A program made the translations under genes and the position numbers. Below are positions 45,001-57,000 of a stretch of DNA of 64,000 nt, piece by piece; within the stretch, counting starts at the first letter, position 1; every line of letters starts with the position of its first letter. The notes under the pieces are model-generated. The model made no database searches. It was given only the letters and a program-made list of their open reading frames with translations, and had not been told where the DNA came from. Source of the stretch: Phoronis australis (Eukaryota; Phoronida; Phoronidae); contig NMRA01000186.1 in assembly GCA_002633005.1 (NCBI GenBank), positions 62,001-126,000 on the forward strand, read 5' to 3'.

Positions 45001-48000
45001 AGATACCAGTCAGTTGTGACCATAGAACTGAGAGGGGAGATGTAGTAAGAGCAGTGGCATGCATGCCTAACACATGTAGCAAGGGCGCTGGAATAGCAAG
45101 GTGGCATCACTCAATATTATTATGTCATTTGGACAGATTATAAAGTCATAAAATATTAACTTTCAGACTGAGTATACATTGCCCGTGCCTTCATATTAAC
45201 CGCTGCTATGGTAACGGTAATTTAATTCCTGATAAAAACAGTAATAGAGATCTCATCATAATTTGATCCCCAGATCTTCCCGTTCCCGAGCCACTACTTT
45301 ACCACTGCGCCACTAGCACATTAGCGATCTTGAAGTCTTCTGAGGCTTTTTATGATATCGGAGCTCTGACGGCAATGTTGCTTTTTTTAAAGAATGATAA
45401 AAATCAACTACTTGATGAATGCAAACCTCCAACAAAGCATCACAGTTTCCGACATCACGTCATCGCAGATAAAAGTGTATTTCCAAAGGCTAAAATGATC
45501 ACTGACTTTCATTACACGTCATTTGCGTGGACTTAACTCGTGTACTCTGATCGTGCTGACACCCAGCTAGTGAAGGTACAACTTAATGATAATTGTCAAT
45601 AGTTTTGTATTAAAATGACCCTTCCCAATTAATATAATTGGTTGTTTGTCTATCAGTTCCAAGCATGACCTGCTGCTAAGTATCAACACAAAGCAGAGAG
45701 AGTTTACGACCATTTGACTGAGAGTCAATGATAAACGCCTTGAATACAATAAAAAACATAATATTGAGTTCAGACCTCAACATCAATGATTGTCAGGTCT
45801 CCAGATCCTCAGCACTCTAATCTTCGTGAGGTAAAGGCTGAGTCTAATTTCAGTCATATATCAAAGACAAGGATTGTCAGAAGACGCATCCACTCACATT
45901 TGGCACAAAGGAAGAGTTGCAAACTAAAATAACAAAGTCAACCCAAAACTCATGCTTACTCAACCTAATCTCATGTTATTCAAGAAGCATCGTGTTGTAA
46001 TTCAAGGGCAAATTGGTGAAACAATGAGAATTTTTTCAAGCATTTGTTGGAACACATAAATGATGGAGAATCGATCCATTTTGATTACAACTTTAACCTT
46101 GAACAGGACTGCTGACCCACCTATGCAGGACTTTTTAGTAACTGGTGATTCTTCAAACACATCATTCAGCAGCAGCTCCACTTCTAAATTATTCCTGAGA
46201 AAAAAGCACAATCATAATGACACAGTTAGCACTGTTTAGAATTACTCACACGTCCTGCTCTGTAAAGCCAACCTTGAACTTTAAAACGTGTCAATATAGT
46301 TCATTCAATTTGATAAAAGCACAACTCTGACCACACTGAAGTCATAAATTGTCAAATATAATGAACGGATAGGTTTGTAGCCTGGTTCTCATCTACGTCA
46401 CTGTGAGAATCCTGAGTAAATTTGAACACCTAATAAACAACTTGCATACTCATTAGTTTTACAGTCCATTAACTCTGCTACCAGCAGCAGATGTGTACTT
46501 CAACCGCAGGTATCAGTGAATGCACAACATTTCTGCTATTGGATCTTTTCTCACGTTAACGCAATATGTCGCAAAAAGGCTAGTTCAAGCATCATTTAAA
46601 CCGAGTGGTTTAATCGTGTTAACTTGATGCTAAGTAAGGTTATTTAGATAGTCCAACAGATTCAAAATATTGAAATATGCTTGAGGAGGGTTTAGGTATG
46701 ATTTGTAGAATGTTAAACTTGAGCTATTAATAAATAAATCAATTTTAAGACATGTTCTTAAGGCAGCTGTCTTCTTTCACTAACGCAGTACCAAGAGACT
46801 ACGCCACAAACCAAACGTTTCAAAGTAAATTCCGGAAAAGAGATAATTTCCACAAAGGTCACACATGCATCAGGTGAACACGATAAAAATCAAGGAATAT
46901 CATGATTTGAATGATTTAATCAATGCCAATGGATTCTGAAAGTTATATCAATGCAATACCTCAACTGTTATAAAGTAGCAATTACCTCGCCACAGAGCAG
47001 ATGAACAACTGGTCGGTCTCGGTTGTGTTTGTTTTGGAATAGGTCACGTACTTATCATAAGTGGCGTCCTTCATGCTTTTAACCATTCTCAATACGGCGG
47101 ACATCCATTCAGCTTGGTCCTGTACAATAAACAAACGAATCCCAGCCATCAATGAAGTCTGGACAATGAGCTCACTAGACCATGAGTAATTCGGTAATCA
47201 AACAACTTTTGTCAAATCTACAATTATAGTTTTCAAAATAAACAGGACAATGTCAAAATTTGATAAAGTTTTGGCGCACAAAGACACGACTAAATGTCCA
47301 TTTCATTTGAGCAGAATCCAATTCAATTCTAGTATAAATCTTGACAAAACCTCAATAACTGTTGCTCCAAGCATTGTTAAAATCTTGACAACTTACAACA
47401 TAAGTCTTGTCATAAACAATTAGAAGCTAAGCACAATAAAGTTACGTTCAACTCCAGACAAAAATGCTACAAAAATTTGACAACACATAGCGTGTTAGCT
47501 AAAGGGTGACTCAGAAAGTTGACAACATTTACCGTGCCAGCTACAGGGTGACTCAGAATGTTTGCCACTTGCTCAGCTCTACTAGCCAGTTCAGGCAGTG
47601 GCTGTGTGTGCTGGGACGTTCTGTTCTTGGGGAAAATGGGTAGCAGGGAGTTGGATAACTGGCGACAGAGAGGGCATCCATACTCTCCCTTAGAGACGTC
47701 AACAGAGGTCGGAGCGTGCGGCTGATTCTGAAATAGTTCAACAAACAGTTTGCATTAGACTTGCATTTATACAAAGCTGCCATTAATGTTAAATAGAAAA
47801 GCACAAGAAGCTGCATTACTCTTGAGACCAAACTGTACGACAATGTCAAATCAAAAGGTATAATTGTAATGGTTGGGACAGACTGTCTTATGCATTTACT
47901 CAAGACTCTTGAACATGAATGAGTCCATACAAAGACACTGAAAACAATCAATGATGCCCATTATTATATTATGAAGCAGTCCGCCCAACAAGTGCACTTC

Positions 48001-51000
48001 TTTAATAAATCCATGTAAGACTCAAGCCAGAGTAAGTGTACATAATGTCCACACAACTAAATATTTACTTGACTACCATGTCAATCTACCATACCTTTAG
48101 GGAATACAATCATGTAAGATTCTGGACAGTTAACTGTAAATAATGTCTACACGACTGGACATTAACTCAATCACGTCACTCTACACATACCTTAAGTGAA
48201 TCCATGTATGACTCGACTGGACATTAACTCTATCACGTCACTCTACACATACCTTAAGTGAATCCATGTATGACTCGTGACAGTGTAAGTGTAAATAATG
48301 TCCACATGACTGGACATTTACTCCACCATGCCACCCAATATTTGTTGACTGTAAACACGAAGCCTGGAATCAAGTAAAAGAATATGCTACGTAAGTTAAC
48401 ATGATCATAGTCCCCTTGGCCATGCCAGTAAAGCATGGTGAACATTACTTTGGTAATAAAAAGCTCCACGCTGTGCTAATTACATGTAGATCATGCCAAA
48501 AGCGGAGATTCTAAGTTAAGTGCAACAAATTAAGGTTGAACTGAGCAGTCAAGTCATACAAGGAGTCAGGGCTCCATTTACTTTACAGCGCATTCAGCAC
48601 ATATCACGAATTTTTGTTCGAACGGTCGGAAATCAGTCGACAACCGGTCATCTAGCCAACCAGCAGCCAGCCGACCAGCAAGGCTAAGAGAGAGAGGGAG
48701 AGAGAGATAGATAGATAGATTGTTTATTAGTACTTAAAGCTAATTGCAGTAGTTGGTATAGATGGCAATTTCATGACCAGATGTTCAATACATATATTCA
48801 TATTTATACATTTTGTTAGAGTTTCCTGTCTAATATCATAAGCATTCAATATAAGTAAGGATAGTCTTTTCAAAAGATTGCCAGAGTTTTTTGATATATG
48901 TATTTGGCGTTTTCGATGTCAGTATGCTGTCTAGATATTTCTGGTAAAAAACTCATTCTAATATCGTTACGGTCAGGGCAGTTAAGTAGTAAGTGAATTA
49001 ATTTCTGAGGGGTTGCAAATTTCACAAAGCCTCTCTTCCTTTGGAATGTCATGGTGCCTACCAGTTTCTATTTTCAATTGTTGTCCAGAGTACCTGAATT
49101 TGGCTAGAATTCCACTTAGAGTTGGTGGTAGACAGTAAAGGTTATTCTTCACAAGATAAATCTGTTTTGATAATAGAGTAAAATGAGCACTTGCTGGAGT
49201 TCCTCCATTCTTGGGCACCACAATCCAACAATCTTTGCTTAAATTCTGAATATATAAATAAATCAATGTTACCCGGTCCACTTATCCATACCTCCCTAAA
49301 CCCGTATCTGAATAAAATATCTTTAACTGCACTGGCCCAATTTGTTCGTCCTCTTTCACAGTCTTCCCGCAGCATCCAATAGTTTTTGTTTGGCTATCTG
49401 GGATTATTCATCTGTAGAATTTTGGTCCAGTAGATTATTGGTCTGCACAAGTATTTAAAAGGTAATAAATACCTGCTGCATTCTCCTCTGGCCATAACAT
49501 TACTTGTTTTCTTTGGGACACCAGCAACCCATTTACAGAAATCATTGTGAACACTTTCTATGTCTTTCGAATATACTGTGCCCACATCTCGGCACCATAT
49601 AACAATATAGGAAGTACCATACTATTTAAAACATACATGTGGGGAGCTAAACTTCACTTTGGTTAAACATGCTTTCAACATGTTCATTGCATTCTTTCTA
49701 CCAATTTCTTTGTAAAACCACTTTTGCTGTGCCGATAGAGTCCAACCTCGCTTGAAGACAACAATATTTGTTTTATCAAGATTAACACAAAGACTACAAT
49801 CCACACAATAATTGTGCAATACATTTAATTTTCTCTGAAGTCCAGACACAGTGTCAACCATAAGCACTAAATCATCTATCCAGCAAGGCTAAGAGCCTTC
49901 AGCTGAGTCACCTCTCCAGTCGGCAATTGGGTCGGCAAATTGGTCGCCTAGCTTAGACGACCAATTCAGACTATGTGTATCCTCAGTTGGTAATTATCAT
50001 TTTATGACTTTGTGTCAACAAGTGAACTTTGGCCATGCAAGGCATCGAACTGTTTCTTGTTCATTCTCTAGTGGCCACTCTAGTCTTGAACCCGCAGTTT
50101 ATCAATTTTCTCTCGACTATTTAACACAGTAAAACTGAACGAATTACGTGAAATTAGAACAAAGTAAAATGTTCTTAAATGTGCAATTATCCACAGCATG
50201 GTAAATCAAACGCTAAATGGTCTCGCACAAATATCAGCCGACCGGTCAGACAAAAATTCGTGATATGTATTGTATCATCTAAAATTACAGTCGTATAACT
50301 CACCGAATTAAGAAGTTACAAATAGGGGACAAATGCAAAGTGCATACCAAAACAAACCTTTTTACAGGTAGTGCTGCATAATACATAACAGCTCAGTAAA
50401 CAGTCTTGTCACATCATACAAAGAACAATAAATTATAGCACAATTTTACCATTTTGTGGCATTTTTACAAAATTTTAAAAAAACTTAGTGTGATTCATTA
50501 CCAAATACAAATTGATGCCTACCACCCAGTAATACACATCTACTATTATAGAACTACTGATATTACATCTACACACACCTCGTTAAAGTTTGCCATCAAT
50601 TGAGCAAGGTTCTCATCACACACTTGTCTACAAAGACGACCTTTATTTGAGTGCTGGTCATCAGCAGTGGCTAAGCTGGCCGTCTGTGGAGTCTGCTGCC
50701 GATGTCCAAGAACTATAAAGTAAGAATTATGCCCAGAATCACCATACTACCAAAAAGCTGATAGTTGAAAATACACATTCAGGATGGAATCCAATCACCA
50801 GCTACAACTAAATAATGGCCAGTTGTTTTACATGTATCTACACCATAAAGTTCAGCAAGCATTAGGTTGTAATCTCCATCGTCATTTTATCCAACAGGCA
50901 ATTCTCCATATGAACTGCATCACACAATAGCAGACTTGTGTACCACCAAAACTGCATTGGAGTACTCTGAACATCAGATTTTTCAGTAAATTTGCAGATT

Positions 51001-54000
51001 TACGCGTATAGAACAAATTTACCCAAAATATAAGGGGGTTTCAATTCTTCGCAGTGGACCTTTCACTAACTAAAAAAACGTTTGCTCATTGACAACGTTT
51101 TGGCTAAAATAATGATTTTACAATATTTTTCTAACTTTAAAATCTTCTTCCTCGTCTGTTTCGACTACAAATTGGCGTAATTATTAAGAAACGAGAGAAT
51201 TAATAATCTCATTTGAATTTGCGTATTTTTGCCTGGCCGCGCATACTTGGGTACTGGAGGCTTGATTTCCGTACAAATCCACATTTTTTGCGTATGGTAC
51301 ACAGGTCTGCAATAGCAATAACTGTAATCTTGGAAAGGACAATTTTAAAACCATGTTAAGCTGTCCAATGGATTATACAGATAGAAGAGCATTTAACCCA
51401 GATCTACATCTTTGTCCACCACAAATGACCTACCACCAGTAGCTTGCAACAGCACCACCATACCAAAGGGCTGCTGTCTCGTAGATGGCGTTGTCTGCCC
51501 ACAGATGGCGCAGTCGTACTCCTCTTGTATGAACTCATCTGCTACTTCAGTAGCACTAATACCCGCACCCAAGTCTTGACTGGTGGATGAAGCTGTAAGT
51601 ATCAATTTTACTAAACTGGCTCAGATTAATACTTTTATCAGAGAATGCGAAATTACTGCATGATGACATCAGCTGTTGTTAATCCACTAATCTTTGTAAA
51701 CACGCAGTCTAAATAGAACTACACCAAAACAACTCTCCCTCATGACATATATAGGAATGACACATATCAAGTAAACCTTCATAGCTCTCTCGATGAACTA
51801 GTCACTGCCCACCTCCCACCACCCTTGTTACTATCCACAATGACACAGCCACTATCACCAGCCTCCACATCTATTATCCTTTCTATAAACGAGACAAAAA
51901 AGCCTCCCCTTCACATAAAAGAAAACAAAACGCCATTTCTCCATCATAACGAACAATTCCGTCTGTTGATTTTTTTCCGACGCACTGCATCTGAAAAGGA
52001 CAGGTAATGACAAGTCATGATTAGCCATACTGGCTGTAAGCTTCTAATAATCTTCCAATGTCATTACACTGGTCATGCGCAGTGTCCAGGTGAAATACAA
52101 TAAGCTACTTCTTGTCAAGAACTTATCGTACACAACACTGTACTGTCTTTGCGTTGTGTGTCTGATGCCATTCTGAGAGCATGTCTTTGCGTTGTGTATC
52201 TGATGCCACTCTGAGAGCATGTCTTTGCGTTGTGTGTCTGATGCCACTCTGAGAGCATGTCTTTGCGTTGTGTGTCTGATGCCACTCTGAGAGCATGTCT
52301 TTGCGTTGTGTGTCTGATGCCACTCTGAGAGCAGCAAAACTTTGATAGCACATGCGCAGATGTGCCACCCTCTTATAAATAAGATGACACACACTTCCAT
52401 TACCCCAATCCACCACATTCTTCATAAACTAAACCATACCCACCTGGCCCTTCCCTTGATCAAAATTTTAATGAAACATTTCCTTTTCCCTCTCATAAAC
52501 TTGACCACACCCTGTTTTCCCTCTTTTCACATCCATCATCACATGAACAAAGCCAGAGGCCCACCCACTTTTACTCCCCTCCATATCCACAACCCCATAC
52601 ACAAAGCCAGAGGCCCACCCACTTTTACTCCCCTCCATATCCACAACCCCATAAACAAAGCCAGAGGCCCACCCACTTTTACTCCCCTCCATATCCACAA
52701 CCCCACAAACAAAGCCAGAACCACACCCACCTTCGCCTCCCTCCACTTCCATTGCCTTCTCCATAAATGCCTTCTGCTTGGCTGCGAACTGCTCCATCAG
52801 TCTACGCTGTTTCTCCCGTGCCTTACGTTTCTGCTCTTCCTTGTCATGTGCTGCCCCCTCTTGGCTCTCATGCGCTGCCTTCTTCTCTACCTTTGGAGCC
52901 AGACGTTCACATGTTTCCCGGATGTAGCTGGCACAGTCGCCACTCAGGCCGGCAAGCTTGTCCAACACCATACCGAAGAAATACGGGCCATCACCGACAC
53001 GGTTATTGGGATCAGACACATTTTTTCCCGGCACATAGGATGCAGTTTTGCCGGATAATTTATTGTGCAGTTTAATGAGTAAAGAGACAATACTTTCATT
53101 GACATCCACAACACTGGTATTGGCTGGACATGCACTCTGCTGTGATTGCAGCTCTGCACCATGATCAGTACAGTCAGACATATCAAGCATTTCGCTATCA
53201 CAGGCGTTAGTGTTAATGTATGAGGTCTGGCCAGCAGCAGACATTACCCTAGGATCTTCCTCCATTTTGCTGGTGGATTCGTTCTTTCCCAAATTTGGCG
53301 CCACTGATTTAGGTGTCCTTTCATATGACTTCAGCAGCGAACTTTGTAGAGAACTTTTCCATGTGACGTTTGGTGCACTAATTGATACACAAGGTTTCCA
53401 AGTCTTGGCTCTATTACTGTGAAGCTTGGGACCATTTGTAACTACAAGATAGCACAAACTACACCTATAGTAACTGTTTACAATCAGACAAGTTTCCGCA
53501 AAATAATATTTTTAGGACGGATAACAATTGCTAAGCAGATCATTTCTTTAACTTTTTGGTTACGTTAACTTAATAATTTTCTTTGGCATAAATCAAATTT
53601 TCCACAACAACAAATCTTGATTTCAATTTCCATAATTGGCATTACTCATTTTTTCCACAGAACCAATGACAAAGTCACTAAAACAAAATAACATTTCAAA
53701 TCTCACATGTACAAAACATTTAATGTTACTAACATGTCAATCATTGGCAACGTTTAATAATTCTGTCATCATCCTGTCAATAAATCCTGTGTACAATACA
53801 AATACCACAGATGCCCCTGACTACTATTTCTTTGATAGCCCCAGTTGTATATTGCCATGAGCTCCCTCATTGGATACACTAATGAAATCATGAAAACACC
53901 TTAGGTTTATCAGAGCAGCATTAAACCAGTGAGTTCTTTCTGTCACAAAACAAGTGTTCGCAGCACTCAGGAAAAGCGGACAATTCGCTACTTTTTCAGA

Positions 54001-57000
54001 TCAGAGTGGTGCGAAATTTTATGAGGTTGGTCAGATGAAATAATGAATTCCATTCTCTCCAAACCCCAAAAAACAGACTATTTCAGCTAAGGAACAATTT
54101 GAGGCCAAATTCACAACAACAAATGGCCAAATTCAAAACTTGGTTTTTGACAGAAGCTACGGATTTAATGTCACTTTAAAATTTGATTCGAGCAGCCCAA
54201 CTTTGTGGGAATAAAACTCACAACTGATCACTTGTTGGGCATTCTGTGATGACAACTCTTGCTCCATCTCGACGTCCTCCACGCTGTCCAATGGCACGGC
54301 AACACGCTGGATTACATGGCACGAGCTCACTAAGATATTATTGCTAGGGAACCACTCAGTAAAGGCTTTGTCCATGACTGTTCGGCCCATTGGTGTGCGT
54401 GGCTCGGTGCGAGCGTGATTCGACATAGTCAGTGCCATTTCATACAGATGAAGCGCAGTGTAGAGAATGGCTTCTGACAAGTGTGGCTCATTTAATGCCT
54501 GAAGATGATAGGGAGATTTGATCAACTTGTACTAAGTTTTGTTACAATATGAAGAACACCCAAATGGAGAAATTACTGATACTACAAGTTCTTTCATGAC
54601 CAAGGATCAAGTTTCTTAAATAAGTTTTGAAGTATTAATAAAACTATATATAGGTTTTTAACTACAAAATCTTATTCTGCGCATGAGAGCTATCATCATA
54701 TCCACGATTTTTTTCTAAGAAAAACATGAATTCTCATGTCTGAAGATTGACAAATTTTCTACAAATTAACACAAATTTTTACGAATGAAACTTCTATATT
54801 CTATACAGAGTGATTTTCTTTTTTAAAAAAAAACGAGAAAATTATACAATAGTTTGAACAACACCACAATTAACTTCATGAAGCGTGTCTAGAAAAAAAG
54901 TTACGGAGATTACCAGATAAGGGCTGTTCCAGTAAAATCTGTATGGGAGGGGGGAAGGCACCTTTTTTTCGCACCCACCACCCATATTTTTCATTTATTT
55001 CTTCAGCCTACCACCCGTAATTTTTTATAAGTTTGAAATGCAACCACCCGTAATTTTTTTTGTTCTTGTGGTTGAGTTTATCTGTTCCTCCATCACCACT
55101 AACGTCATTCATTACTAAGAAAACATATGTTTCTTATATATGGTTATTAGCTGTCGAGAAATTCGAGCACCTGTGATTAAATGGTGTTATGGGCATGCCG
55201 ATGAGGAGATCGGGGGAGTGAAAAAGTCGGAGCTTTTTGCAAGTTGCATTTTTGTTTCAGTTTTTGATTCTGTGCGAATTGTTTATAAAACTTACTAAAA
55301 TTACCCACCATCAAACATTTATGGGCCAATGAAACAACAATGACCTGTAAATTTTTATTTTTTTGAAGTACGACCACCAGCCATTTTGAATTAAATCAAA
55401 CGCAACCACCCATAAATTTTTATTTCAGTTGCCTTCCCCCCTCCCACACAGATTTTGCTGGAACAGCCCTAATCATAATCTGACTAGAATCTTTGAACAA
55501 AAACCTCCAAGCCATTGCCAAGCTCAATCAGTCATACAATTACACTATGCGCCATAAGAATTTGTTTTTGAAAGTATCCAACACTAATTCTGAATAACAA
55601 ACAATAACTATTAGACAAGTAAACGTACCTTGTAGAAGACAGTGAACAGCATACCATAAAACGTCTTACAATGTAGAAGGCGCAGCAGGCCTTGATACAC
55701 AGCCATTGGCTTAGGTGGCAGCCTGAAGGGGGGCCAGGGGGTCTGTGATGATGGCATGAGGCCTGACATGTGAACGCTGAAACAGGTACAGAAAAGGAGT
55801 TTTTTTTGCTGCATTTAAAAATTCTTATGAACTCAAAAACGAAACAAAACACAGACCATGTCCTGTTAAGACGCGCTAAATAACATTTGCCTGAATCCCA
55901 AGTTTCCGTAGATTCCTAAAGAACAAGTAAAATGCAAATTCATTGAAAACAAAATTGTATTTCAACAAAATAATGGAATTAAACTGCTACAGTCTAATAT
56001 GTTGTCTAAGCTCAACTACTTACAATAAGCAGCTAGGGGTGATGACTCATAGGGTTTAGTGCTGGGGTTGAGGAGACATGGGTTTAGTGCTGGGGTTGAA
56101 GAGACATGGGTTTAGTGCTGGGTGTGAGGAGTCGTGGGTTTAGTACTGGGGGTGAGGAATCATGGGTTTAGTGCAAGTTTCATGTAAATCGGCTAAAAAA
56201 ACTGTGGCCAACATCTTAGAAACACCAGTCCAGAGAAACAGGTGCATCACCTGATCATATCAAACCTCACATGGTTTCATACAGGAACGAGACAGTACTA
56301 AATATCATGACCTATAAGTTAAGAGAGAAGCTCCTTACAAGTCAGCGTATCTGTCCAGTGAGGCCTGGAAGTCTTTCCTGTGAACAGCTCGGAACATGAC
56401 AAATACAGGATCATAGTCCGTCTCCCACATGGTCTCTAGAAATAAATGGACACAAATATGCCAAATATTACTAACCAAGTCCAAATCCTCAGTTCAAAGG
56501 GTGGCAAATAATTAGTTCAGGCAAATAACAGAACAACAAAAAATGTTCATCAGGAAATTTGTTCACCAATAATTGAACGGTTCTTTATTTCATTCCCTAA
56601 CTTTTTGTTAAACCATGGGCGGAGACTAAATTTTTCATTGCAACAACTTGAAGCCCAATGAAGTACAATGATTGGAAAAACATATTTTTGGTTCACCAGT
56701 ACCAGCCTTTCTCAATTCGTATATGACCAAAATAAGAGAAAACACTGCTGACACCCTGAATTTTTTCCTTCCTAAACTGAATTTGGCTCCCTCTCACGAC
56801 ATCCTAGATCCGTTCGTAATAAAACCATGGACTAAATAAATGGAGTTCATCGAGTGGTTCCAGGAAGATACACCACGACCGCAAACGTGATTTATTCCAG
56901 GTGGACGTTTGTAACTTTGGCTTGTCCTAATTAGAGGTGTGTGGGACTTGAAGGGTGCAAACGGAGGGCACCGTATCATTCACTAAATCCAGAAACAGAA

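Noticed and set aside
45875-45925. Mini-exon candidate on the minus strand (TTTTAG ... GTGAGT)
   Set aside because: Splice-like borders, but its sequence does not fit UBR3, and the exon at 44994-45087 satisfies both phase and homology.
46002-46120. Reading on past the ubr3 donor at 46121
   Set aside because: The frame stays open, but the sequence ([13 protein letters not shown]) does not match UBR3 and a consensus GTGGGT donor plus the exon at 44994-45087 restore homology.
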